In this document: in pieces, positions 1 through 6,866 of the stretch
Layout of the letters: every line of letters begins with the position of its first letter
Numbering within the stretch: position 1 is the stretch's first letter
Origin: an uncultured bacterium
GTDB taxonomy: Bacteria; Bacillota_I; Bacilli_A; RF39; UBA660
Reading direction: 5' to 3'
DNA length: 26,031 nt
NCBI GenBank assembly: GCA_949286645.1
Contig: CASEDN010000032.1
Span: forward strand, 1 to 26,031
Translations under genes and position numbers: made by a program
The notes under the pieces: model-generated
Database searches by the model: none
The model's input: only the letters and a program-made list of their open reading frames with translations
Told to the model about the DNA's origin: nothing

Positions 1-1
1 A

Positions 2-841
2 AAACAATTAAGTGGTGGAGATTTAGACAGAGGTTTAAATCAACAATTAGTTATTCAAGGTATCCTAAATAAAGTTAAAGATATGAAGAACATTAACCAA
101 GTTATGGGTGTATTAAATACTGTTACTAATAATCTTGATACTAACTTTACAGAGCAACAGATTTTATCTTTCTATGATATTGCTAAAGATATTATGAATA
201 ATTCTCTACAAAAAGATGATGCTGACCTTATTAATATTGAACAGTTATATCTAGATGGTACTGGGCAAATGATTTATGATGAGAGAAGTAGATTAGTTTT
301 ATGGGATTATGTACCTAATACAGCTAGTAGAGATGATATAGTAAAAGCGATGAAAGTTAATCTAGAAAAAGAAGAACCTGAGATGATTAAAGAATTCTCT
401 TTCTCTATCAATGATGAAGATTATGAGAAAACTGTAACTGGAACAGGTCCTTACAAAACAACATTTACATTTGATTTATTACCTGATTTTACAGGTGACA
501 GTGAAGCGCAAGCTAGAAGTTATGCAAATGCTCATGGAATTAATGTTACTTTTAGAGGAAGCGGTGGTTATGTAGTTAGTCAAAGTTATCCTGCTAATAA
601 GAGAATAGATTTAATAAACGGTAGTGTTGTATTAACATTATCAGGAGGAAGTAGTTCTACTGAAACTGAAAATGATAATAGTAATATCACTACAAAACCA
701 ACACCTCCATCTAATGAAACAACGGAACCTGAAGATCCAACTACTCCTGAAGTACCTACAGAACCAGATGATGGCGAAGAAGAAGTACCACCAAAAGGCG
801 ATGAAATCGATATTCCAGGAGTTCCAAGCCCTACACCTTAA
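2..841 (+). CDS. LytR-CpsA-Psr (LCP) family protein with C-terminal PASTA-like domain, 5' truncated
   Basis: The reading frame is open to the window edge, so the gene starts upstream; the first ATG at 83 is internal. The opening residues (GGDLDR..NQQ) match the end of an LCP catalytic domain, where an Arg/Gln-rich motif contacts the polyprenyl-pyrophosphate substrate. LCP proteins are membrane-anchored enzymes that move wall teichoic acid or similar polymers from lipid carrier to peptidoglycan. At about 473-643 there is a PASTA-like domain (LPDFTG, then VVSQSYP, then a GSVVLTL strand), a fold that usually binds peptidoglycan or muropeptides. The last 60 residues (about 650-838) are rich in Thr, Pro, Glu and Asp and look disordered. 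The catalytic centre and the membrane anchor lie outside the window. LCP is a confident call from the tail; the PASTA assignment is by consensus. A hairpin terminator follows at once. Confidence 0.8.
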   Translation, partial: KQLSGGDLDRGLNQQLVIQGILNKVKDMKNINQVMGVLNTVTNNLDTNFTEQQILSFYDIAKDIMNNSLQKDDADLINIEQLYLDGTGQMIYDERSRLVLWDYVPNTASRDDIVKAMKVNLEKEEPEMIKEFSFSINDEDYEKTVTGTGPYKTTFTFDLLPDFTGDSEAQARSYANAHGINVTFRGSGGYVVSQSYPANKRIDLINGSVVLTLSGGSSSTETENDNSNITTKPTPPSNETTEPEDPTTPEVPTEPDDGEEEVPPKGDEIDIPGVPSPTP

Positions 842-880
842 AAGAGATAAGTAAAAAACAAACTTATCTCTTTTATTTTT
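841..880 (+). terminator. Rho-independent terminator after the LCP gene
   Basis: A perfect 12-bp inverted repeat, AAAGAGATAAGT at 841-852 and ACTTATCTCTTT at 862-873 with a 9-base loop, is followed by TATTTTTC. It begins on the last base of the stop codon, so it ends transcription of the LCP gene before the convergent ylbL-like gene. Confidence 0.85.
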
Positions 881-919
881 CTAAAATAAACACTCTTTAA
901 GACTTTTACTGGACATTTT

Positions 920-1939
920 TTAAGAGTCTAAACTTTCTAGATAAGACACCGCTTCATCAAATGTACCTATCGCCTTAATTTTAATATCATAACCGTTCTT
1001 CTCTTTCTCTTTTAATGCTTCTTTATAATTATCACCAATAGGCACCAAAAACAAGTCTGCATCAGCTTTTACCGCTCCATTTAGCTTATATTTAACACCA
1101 CCAATTTCACCAACAGTACCATCACTACTTATAGTACCAGTTCCAACTATCTTAAGACCATTAGTTAAATCTCCATCAGTTAATTTATCATAGATAGAAA
1201 GTGTTAACATTAATCCACCACTAGGACCACCTTCACTATCTTTAAATTTAAGTTCTACTTTAGGATTAGTCTTATATTCATAAATAGTGCTAACAGAAAC
1301 ACCTGTTACTTTATAATCTTTTCCTTCTTTAACAGTTGCAGTTACATCATGCTCCTTATTATCTCTAATAACAGTTACTTTAATTATATCTCCTACTTCA
1401 TGCTTTTGGATTTCATTAGTATAATCTTCAACGTTTTCAATATCTTTACCATTAACTTTTACTAACTCATCCCCTACTCTTAAGCCATCTTCTTCTTTTT
1501 CTTCAACATAAATAACATAAAAGTGTTTATCACTAATACTTATCTCTTTACCTGCTTTTTGGTAAGCTAACATGGTGGCAGTTTGATTAGCATTTTCTAA
1601 GTATATTCTATTCCTAAACACAATATCTTCACTAGTCTCATCTTCATTTAACTCTACATCCTCTTGTTTTTCTACATCATATCCGGGAATAATATTACCT
1701 AAAATAAAAGATGCTACATTACCTTCTAGTTCTCTAACATAGGCAAAATTTAAAGATCCAGAACTATCAGAACTTCCATCAATTAGAACTCTATCATTAA
1801 TATTAATAGTACCTCCTCCAGCATAAATATAATATGGTAAAGGAAAAGTAAATATAAAATAACATACTATTAATAAAATAATGGTCTTATAATAATCTTT
1901 CATAAATTTTTTTATTCTTAAATAAACTTTATTAAGCAT
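920..1939 (-). CDS. ylbL: YlbL/SepM-like membrane-anchored PDZ-Lon protease
   Basis: 339 residues from the ATG at 1939, which has AAGGTG 7 bases upstream. The longer frame to 2002 would overlap the divergent ylbJ start and its own promoter, so it is rejected. One N-terminal membrane segment (about 17-36) anchors the protein, followed by an extracellular region, a PDZ domain (about 137-205, with DGLRVGDELVKVNG) and a C-terminal Lon-type (S16) protease domain. The Lon dyad is visible: Ser240 in GGPSGG and Lys283 in GGVKYK, 43 residues apart as in E. coli Lon. No ATPase domain is present, as in Bacillus YlbL and streptococcal SepM, which cut membrane or secreted peptides (SepM matures a competence pheromone; YlbL has been linked to cell-division checkpoint control). 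The substrate here is unknown. ylbJ and ylbL are also close neighbours in Bacillus, which supports the call. Confidence 0.88.
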   Translation of the reverse strand: MLNKVYLRIKKFMKDYYKTIILLIVCYFIFTFPLPYYIYAGGGTININDRVLIDGSSDSSGSLNFAYVRELEGNVASFILGNIIPGYDVEKQEDVELNEDETSEDIVFRNRIYLENANQTATMLAYQKAGKEISISDKHFYVIYVEEKEEDGLRVGDELVKVNGKDIENVEDYTNEIQKHEVGDIIKVTVIRDNKEHDVTATVKEGKDYKVTGVSVSTIYEYKTNPKVELKFKDSEGGPSGGLMLTLSIYDKLTDGDLTNGLKIVGTGTISSDGTVGEIGGVKYKLNGAVKADADLFLVPIGDNYKEALKEKEKNGYDIKIKAIGTFDEAVSYLESLDS

Positions 1940-1960
1940 ATCATCACACCTTACTAATAC

Positions 1961-1989
1961 ATTATACCAAAAGAAGGTAATAATATGAA
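1961..1989 (-). promoter_or_regulatory. Promoter of the ylbL-like gene, extended -10
   Basis: On the minus strand, TGG-TATAAT (an extended -10, hexamer at 1961-1966) lies 17 bases from a weak -35 TTCATA (1984-1989). Transcription would start near 1954, about 15 bases before the ATG at 1939, just leaving room for the AAGGTG ribosome site. The -35 overlaps the first codons of the divergent ylbJ, so the two genes share this 45-bp region. Confidence 0.55.
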
Positions 1990-2896
1990 AAAAAAATATC
2001 AAGAATTATTTGCCGTACTTATAATTTTATTTCTTTACTTAGGTATTTTTATTAATCCCTCTTTAATTATAGAAAGTGGTATCTCTAGTATTAATATCTT
2101 TAAAAATAAATTATTTCCATCAATATTCCCTTTCTTTGTCCTAGCATCATTATTATTAGAACTAGGTATTGCCACTAAAATAAGTAATAAATTAAATCCT
2201 ATCTTCAAAAGATTATTTCATGTCGAGGGTAATAGTTCTTTTATTATTTTAGTTAGTATCATATCAGGCTTTCCTAGTGGCTCTAAATATGTTGTAGAAA
2301 GTTATAAAAATAAAACTATTGATAAAAACACTGCTAACTACCTCTTAACCTTTACTCACTTTGCTAATCCTCTTTTTATATTAGGAACATGTGGTCTCAT
2401 TTTAAATAGTCTATCCCTTGCTTATAAAATATTAGTTATTCAGATAGTGTCTAATCTAATTCTTGGTATTATTTTAAGACCTAAAGAGATAAAAACATTT
2501 AAAGCAATAAATAATTATCAAAACAAATCATTTCTAGAAGCATTGCCTAAAGCGATAAATGATGCGATTAAATTACTTTTATTTATGTTAGGAAGTATTA
2601 CTTTCTTTATGTTCTTTAGTAAACTACTTACAAGTTTTCTATCATTAAATCCATTCTTTGAAACTATTATTACAGGAATACTTGATATGACTAGTGGTAT
2701 TAGTTTAGTACCTAATATTGATACTACTAACTATATAAGAGGATTACTTGTCTTAACCTTTATAACCTTTGGTAGTTTTTCAGTTCACTTACAAGTTCTA
2801 AACAATATAAAAGAAGAAGATTTAGAATATAAATACTTCTTCTTTGGGAGAATTATTGAAACATCTATTGCCCTACTTCTATATATAACCTTTTAA
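1985..2896 (+). CDS. ylbJ: YlbJ-like sporulation integral membrane protein (nucleoside-recognition/Gate domain)
   Basis: 303 residues, strongly hydrophobic, with about seven to eight membrane segments. The ATG at 1985 follows AAGAAGG (1971-1977) at a 7-base spacing. The GFPSGSK motif (about 95-101) and FANPLFILGTCG (about 126-137) are hallmarks of YlbJ and the wider Gate/nucleoside-recognition family. In Bacillus, YlbJ is made in the mother cell under SigE and is needed for spore cortex formation, so its presence suggests a spore former or a lineage that descends from one. Related SpmA/SpmB and transporter proteins share the domain, but the length and the ylbL neighbour favour YlbJ. The stop codon overlaps that of the convergent pilin gene by two bases and no terminator separates them. 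Confidence 0.85.
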   Translation: MKKKYQELFAVLIILFLYLGIFINPSLIIESGISSINIFKNKLFPSIFPFFVLASLLLELGIATKISNKLNPIFKRLFHVEGNSSFIILVSIISGFPSGSKYVVESYKNKTIDKNTANYLLTFTHFANPLFILGTCGLILNSLSLAYKILVIQIVSNLILGIILRPKEIKTFKAINNYQNKSFLEALPKAINDAIKLLLFMLGSITFFMFFSKLLTSFLSLNPFFETIITGILDMTSGISLVPNIDTTNYIRGLLVLTFITFGSFSVHLQVLNNIKEEDLEYKYFFFGRIIETSIALLLYITF

Positions 2897-3402
2897 TAAA
2901 CGTAATTTACAGGACAGTTAATCATAAATGAATAAGTTTCATCCGGAAAATTAGGATGGGTTAAAATAATAGTTATTTTCAAATATCCATTAGAAGCAGG
3001 AATGTATTCTATTTTTGAATCAGGACTTAACATCAAATCTGCTATGCTAGGTATTTCATAATCTATTATATCTCCACTTTTTCCATAACTAATAATACCA
3101 TTATCTGGGTTAATTTTTAATGTTGTTGTATAACTATTAGGATTATCAAAAGTAAATGTTGCACTATAGCCATCAGCGCTTACATTACTTACATTTATTA
3201 GATGACCAAGTACTAAATCTGACTGAATTACTTTTTGTATATTATTAGAGAAAGAAATAACTTCATTATTTATCTCTTCTATTTGTTCTCTATTACGATA
3301 ATTAAGTATTAGGTTGTACATACCAACGACAATAGTAGAAACTATAATAAAACTTACCAGTAATTCTACAGACGTAATACCTTTTTTATTTAAATTCACC
3401 AT
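2893..3402 (-). CDS. Type IV pilin-like minor pseudopilin
   Basis: 169 residues from the ATG at 3402; a GTG at 3408 in the same frame is the other possible start. The N-terminus shows a class III prepilin signal: short Lys-containing leader, Gly8, then ITSVE with Glu at +5 and a roughly 20-residue hydrophobic helix. Prepilin peptidase would cut after Gly8. The rest is a globular pilin head that I cannot assign to a named ComG protein. Its start lies directly behind the stop of the upstream pilin gene (3409), so the two are translationally coupled. With the divergent GspE-type ATPase it likely belongs to a competence (Com) or type IV pilus machine that makes a short DNA-binding or surface filament. 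Confidence 0.75.
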   Translation of the reverse strand: MVNLNKKGITSVELLVSFIIVSTIVVGMYNLILNYRNREQIEEINNEVISFSNNIQKVIQSDLVLGHLINVSNVSADGYSATFTFDNPNSYTTTLKINPDNGIISYGKSGDIIDYEIPSIADLMLSPDSKIEYIPASNGYLKITIILTHPNFPDETYSFMINCPVNYVY

Positions 3403-3408
3403 TATCAC

Positions 3409-3951
3409 CTACCCTTTAAACAATTCAATAGTACCATATTTATTGGTATCATTGGAATTATATTCAATTATTACTCTATAATAGCCATTAGCAGGTGTTT
3501 TACTTGAATTCTTACTATAAGTAGGTAAATAAGCAATATACTCTTTAAAACTTCTACTAAAACTATTATTATCTTTAACAAATTTTTTAAAGTTAATAGT
3601 AGAATAAGTTGTCAAATATATTTTAGAAACATTATTCATAGTTTCTAGTGCTGCACAAGAATTTTTTCCATCAGAATTTATATATAAAGAACAGTCAGTT
3701 ATGTCAAGGTATCCTATATTCCTTACAGTAGTATAACTAGAATCTGGTAACCCCTTTAAAGCTATCATTCGCGCCCAATGAACAATATAAATAGATTCTA
3801 CTGTGTCATAGTTCTTATATCTTTCATATTCCCCAATAATAGGAAAAAAGTTTGTATAAAGTAAAGTAAAAATTCCCATAATAAAAACACCAACAATTAA
3901 CGTTTCTACTAGAATAAATCCTTTACTATTATACTTTTTTTTATCTTTCAT
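3409..3951 (-). CDS. Type IV pilin-like minor pseudopilin
   Basis: 180 residues; the ATG at 3951 has GAGGGAG about 6 bases upstream. The N-terminus carries a prepilin cleavage site: Lys-rich 11-residue leader ending in Gly11, then FILVE with Glu at +5, and a hydrophobic stretch to about residue 34. The head domain (about 35-180) is Tyr- and Ser-rich with two Cys (about 92 and 99 in DCSLYINSDGKNSCA) that might form a disulphide. It is first in a two-gene operon with the pilin at 2893-3402 and is transcribed away from the GspE-type ATPase gene. Similar small sets occur in Gram-positive competence (comG) and type IV pilus loci. Which subunit it is cannot be told from sequence alone. Confidence 0.75.
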   Translation of the reverse strand: MKDKKKYNSKGFILVETLIVGVFIMGIFTLLYTNFFPIIGEYERYKNYDTVESIYIVHWARMIALKGLPDSSYTTVRNIGYLDITDCSLYINSDGKNSCAALETMNNVSKIYLTTYSTINFKKFVKDNNSFSRSFKEYIAYLPTYSKNSSKTPANGYYRVIIEYNSNDTNKYGTIELFKG

Positions 3952-3964
3952 TTTAAGCTCCCTC

Positions 3965-3993
3965 TTGTAATTAAGTTATTCTTACTATATAAT
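3965..3993 (+). promoter_or_regulatory. Promoter of the GspE-type ATPase gene
   Basis: TTGTAA (3965-3970) and TATAAT (3988-3993) are separated by exactly 17 bases. Transcription would begin near 4000, ahead of AAAGGGG at 4022-4028. It overlaps the opposite-strand pilin promoter at 3996-4024. Confidence 0.7.
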
Positions 3994-3995
3994 AT

Positions 3996-4024
3996 ATTAT
4001 AGTAGAAGAATTATAGAAAGTAAA
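3996..4024 (-). promoter_or_regulatory. Promoter of the two-gene pilin operon
   Basis: On the minus strand TTTACT (4019-4024) and TATAAT (3996-4001) are 17 bases apart. The -10 hexamers of the two divergent promoters together form the 14-base palindrome TATAATATATTATA (3988-4001), so polymerase can hardly occupy both at once. Confidence 0.65.
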
Positions 4025-4037
4025 GGGGTTGATACTT

Positions 4038-5342
4038 TTGGTAACTTATGATATGACAAAAACACCTATTGTTAATGTAGTTGATGATATTATTGCAAAA
4101 GCTTCAGAAGCTGGTGCTAGTGATATTCATTTTGATCCGAGAGAAAATTCTTTAATGGTAAGGTTTAGAATAGATGGAGATCTAAGAGATTATACAGAAA
4201 TACCTAAGATTTATGAAAGAAATTTAATAACTAGAATAAAGCTTATTGCTAATATGAATATTACTGAAAGTAGACTACCACAAGATGGTTCTATTAAAGG
4301 GGCTATTAAGGGTATTAATTTAGAAACTCGTGTTTCTACACTACCTACTAATGAAGGTGAAAAGTGCGTTATTCGTATTCTTGATTATTCTAGAAGTTTA
4401 GAGGGAATAGAATCTCTTGGTTTTAATGATGACAACTTTAAAAAACTACAGAAAATGATTGCTGAACCTAACGGAATTATTTTAATAACTGGAGCGACTG
4501 GATCTGGTAAAAGTACTACAGTTTACTCTATTTTACAGGTTTTAAATAAAAAAGAAACAAATATTATAACTGTTGAAGATCCAATAGAGATGAACCTAGA
4601 AGGATTAAATCAAGTCCAAGTAAACAGTGAAATTGGTCTTGACTTTGCAACTGTTTTAAGATCTATTTTAAGACAAGATCCTAATGTTATTTTAATTGGT
4701 GAGATTCGTGATAGTGAAACTGCTAAAATTGCTGTTCGTGCTTCTATTACAGGTCACTTAGTTTTATCAACAATTCATACTAATAACTCCTTAAGTACTA
4801 TTGAAAGATTGCTTGATATGAATGTTGAAAGATATTTATTGTCTAGTGCTCTATCTGGTATTATTTCTCAAAAACTTGCTAAAATGATTTGTCCTCATTG
4901 TCATATCAAAGAGAAAACTACTCCATATCAGAAAAAAGTATTTAAATTAGCTTTAGATAAAGATATTGATGAAATATATAATGCTAATCCTAATGGTTGT
5001 GATAAATGTAATAAAGGATATAGAGGTCGTATTGCTATTCAAGAAGTATTAATGATTAATGATGAGATAAGAAATGCTTTAAATGAAGAAGATTTAGATA
5101 AAGATGATTTAAATAAATTAGTATATACATCAGATGTTATTACTTTATTACAAGATGGTTTAATGAAAGTATTAGATGGTTCTACATCTTTTGATGAAAT
5201 TTATAAAATAATCGATGTTGATGATGATTTAGATATTTATTGTAAAATTAGAGGTATCGAATATAACGATAATAATAATGAAGAAATAGCTCCTGAAGTT
5301 AGTGAAGTAGAAAATAAAGTAAAAGAGGAAGAAGTCTTATGA
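4038..5342 (+). CDS. gspE: GspE/PilB-type secretion or pilus assembly ATPase
   Basis: 434 residues from a TTG start at 4038, chosen because AAAGGGG at 4022-4028 lies 9 bases upstream; an in-frame TTG at 4029 touches the ribosome site and the ATG at 4053 is too far away. It is a hexameric AAA-like ATPase that drives extension of type II/IV pilus-type filaments. Visible are the N2 domain (SDIHFDP, about 28-34), Walker A GATGSGKST (about 152-160), the Asp box VEDPIE, Walker B ILIGEIRD (about 218-225), the His box HLVLSTIHT, and a zinc-type tetracysteine pair CPHC and CDKC (Cys285, 288, 321, 324). The long N1 domain of PilB is absent, and there is an acidic C-terminal extension after about 405. 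The divergent pilins fit this role. No platform protein (GspF/ComGB) gene is in the window. Confidence 0.9.
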   Translation: MVTYDMTKTPIVNVVDDIIAKASEAGASDIHFDPRENSLMVRFRIDGDLRDYTEIPKIYERNLITRIKLIANMNITESRLPQDGSIKGAIKGINLETRVSTLPTNEGEKCVIRILDYSRSLEGIESLGFNDDNFKKLQKMIAEPNGIILITGATGSGKSTTVYSILQVLNKKETNIITVEDPIEMNLEGLNQVQVNSEIGLDFATVLRSILRQDPNVILIGEIRDSETAKIAVRASITGHLVLSTIHTNNSLSTIERLLDMNVERYLLSSALSGIISQKLAKMICPHCHIKEKTTPYQKKVFKLALDKDIDEIYNANPNGCDKCNKGYRGRIAIQEVLMINDEIRNALNEEDLDKDDLNKLVYTSDVITLLQDGLMKVLDGSTSFDEIYKIIDVDDDLDIYCKIRGIEYNDNNNEEIAPEVSEVENKVKEEEVL

Positions 5343-5360
5343 TTCTTTCTCTTTTATTTT
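5322..5360 (+). terminator. Terminator overlapping the 3' end of the GspE-type gene
   Basis: AAAGAGGAAGAA (5322-5333) pairs with TTCTTTCTCTTT (5343-5354), allowing one G-U pair, around a 9-base loop that contains the TGA stop. TATTTTAC follows. The last coding codons form the left arm. Confidence 0.7.
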
Positions 5361-5409
5361 ACATATTTCTTTTTTATGTGCTTTATCTTCGTAACCATGA
5401 TATAATTGC

Positions 5410-5436
5410 CTTTACATAGTGTTATAATATGTAAAG
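5410..5436. repeat. Perfect 9-bp inverted repeat between convergent genes
   Basis: CTTTACATA (5410-5418) and TATGTAAAG (5428-5436) flank a 9-base spacer. Neither side is followed by a T-run, so it is not a typical intrinsic terminator. It lies in the 126-base gap between the ends of the ATPase gene and the small membrane protein gene. It may be an operator-like site or an RNA hairpin that protects 3' ends. Confidence 0.4.
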
Positions 5437-5468
5437 ACAAAGTTAAGAAATCGTTCTAATTTTCTTCA

Positions 5469-5798
5469 TTAATTCTTAGCACTTTTTAATTCTCTACTCA
5501 ACCTCATTACTTTAACATAACTAATAGTACTAATTATAATCATCCCTATATTAAGAATAAGTATTAAAATTGCAAAAAGATTAATATTGGCAATTCCGTC
5601 AATAAGACTTTCTATTTCATTTTCTACTAATACATCACGACTGAAGAAATAACTTAAAGTAAGTATTAATGTAATAAGAAAATAAAGTGTAGAGAAAATA
5701 CCTAATTTAATTCTTTTTAGTCTAAAAAACTTATAAGCAGAAACTCCTTCAATTGCCATAAATAAGAATATAATTACTAAAAATAAATAATTACCCAT
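5469..5798 (-). CDS. Small three-helix membrane protein of unknown function
   Basis: 109 residues from the ATG at 5798, preceded by AGGAAGGT about 10 bases upstream. The longer frame to 5855 would run into the lactate dehydrogenase gene and is rejected. Three hydrophobic segments are visible (about 2-22, 32-52 and 70-93), with a basic loop FRLKRIKLG after the first and a basic tail, suggesting the loop and C-terminus are cytoplasmic. The start lies 16 bases after the lactate dehydrogenase stop, so the two are probably one transcript. I recognise no family and infer no function. Confidence 0.6.
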   Translation of the reverse strand: MGNYLFLVIIFLFMAIEGVSAYKFFRLKRIKLGIFSTLYFLITLILTLSYFFSRDVLVENEIESLIDGIANINLFAILILILNIGMIIISTISYVKVMRLSRELKSAKN

Positions 5799-5814
5799 AA
5801 AACTCACTACCTTC

Positions 5815-6729
5815 CTAATACAATTCTTTTGGTAATATTTTATCAAGTGCTTCACTAATTACTTCACTTGACTCTTTTAATTTTTCTTCTTCATCACTAG
5901 TTAATTTTATATTAATAACCTTATCTATTCCCTTTTTACCTATAATACAAGGTGTGGAAAGATATACATCATAAGTTGTATTGTAATTGGATACAGAATA
6001 TACTTTCTTTAAATCATTAAGAATACATAAGGTAAGTTCTAAAAGGCAAGATGCTACTCCATCACTAGTATAACCTTTACATTTAGTAATAGTTCCTCCC
6101 ATGTGGAGTGTTTCATACTCTAATTCCTCTTTATCATTAAGTGATAAGAACATACTTAAATTTTCTAGCCCTATATTAGCGTTACTCCAAGCGACAAACT
6201 GACTATTACCATGTTCTCCTAAAACGTAGGCATTTATATCACTAGGTTTTACATTAATTCTTTTACTTATTAATGATTTTAATCTCGCTGTATCAAGCAT
6301 TGTTCCAGTACCTATTACTTTATTGTAAGGATAATCTGTATAATGAGCGATAAGTTCAGTAATTACATCTAAGGGATTACACGCGACTAAAATAATACCA
6401 TTAAAAGATGTTTCTCTTAATTTATTAGTAATATCAACTGCTATCTCATTAGCTTTCTCTAAATCACTCATTCTATCTTTTCTAGCTTGAGGAACACCTG
6501 CAGTTATTACAACTATATCAGCATTATCACAATCATTGTAATTGCCAACTTTTAAACTAATATTATTATTTCTATAAACTAAAGAATGTTCTAAATCTAG
6601 TATCTCACCAACTAGTTTTTCTTCATCTACATCAATTAAACTTATATCTAGAGCCATATCAATCATACAAAGTTTTTTTAGATACTCTAACCCCACATTG
6701 CCACAACCTATAATTACAATACTCTTCAT
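5815..6729 (-). CDS. ldh: L-lactate dehydrogenase
   Basis: 304 residues from the ATG at 6729, which has AGAAGG at a 10-base spacing; an ATG at 6735 and a TTG at 6738 are possible but closer to the ribosome site. The enzyme reduces pyruvate to L-lactate with NADH in the cytoplasm and so reoxidises NADH in fermentation. The Rossmann motif GCGNVG is at 8-13. Specificity residue Gln81 in GVPQ marks lactate rather than malate dehydrogenase, which has Arg there. Also present are Arg86, Asn118 (ACNPLD), Asp146 and Arg149 (LDTARL) and the catalytic His173 in GEHG. The usual motif GTGT-x-LD reads GTGTMLD. All key residues are kept, so it should be active. A close hydroxyacid dehydrogenase relative remains possible. 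Confidence 0.88.
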   Translation of the reverse strand: MKSIVIIGCGNVGLEYLKKLCMIDMALDISLIDVDEEKLVGEILDLEHSLVYRNNNISLKVGNYNDCDNADIVVITAGVPQARKDRMSDLEKANEIAVDITNKLRETSFNGIILVACNPLDVITELIAHYTDYPYNKVIGTGTMLDTARLKSLISKRINVKPSDINAYVLGEHGNSQFVAWSNANIGLENLSMFLSLNDKEELEYETLHMGGTITKCKGYTSDGVASCLLELTLCILNDLKKVYSVSNYNTTYDVYLSTPCIIGKKGIDKVINIKLTSDEEEKLKESSEVISEALDKILPKELY

Positions 6730-6776
6730 TATCATCAATCCTTCTATTATTAGTCTATCACAGATTTAAATAATTA

Positions 6777-6812
6777 TAAAGAAAAAGACGATAAATCGTC
6801 GTCTTCTCTTTA
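6777..6812 (-). terminator. Rho-independent terminator after the ABC permease gene
   Basis: On the minus strand a GACGA/TCGTC-centred hairpin, with flanking AAAGAGAA/TTTTTCTTT that can extend the stem, is followed directly by TTTTTCTTTAT. It lies about 55 bases after the permease stop and closes the long leftward transcript. Confidence 0.8.
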
Positions 6813-6866
6813 TTATATATTATAAAGTTATTTCGTTAATTCTAAAGAAATTTTATTTATATAGTA

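Noticed and set aside
672..854. Open frame inside the LCP tail
   Set aside because: It overlaps the Thr/Pro-rich coding tail in another frame, has no ribosome site of its own, and codes for a low-complexity peptide.
1940..2002. Longer N-terminus for the ylbL-like protein
   Set aside because: It would overlap the ylbJ start and its own promoter; the ATG at 1939 has the proper ribosome site and leads into a normal anchor helix.
5340..5342. Use of the mycoplasma genetic code (TGA as Trp), suggested by the AT-rich composition
   Set aside because: TGA ends the ATPase gene and the pyruvyl-transferase gene (17537-17539), and Trp positions in conserved motifs are TGG.
5406..5428. Promoter in the palindrome region (TTTACA and TATAAT)
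   Set aside because: The hexamers are only 6 bases apart, and no gene follows on the plus strand.
6740..6776. Promoter for the lactate dehydrogenase gene
   Set aside because: AT-rich hexamers are present, but no pair with 16-18-base spacing and a good -35 could be found; none is reported.
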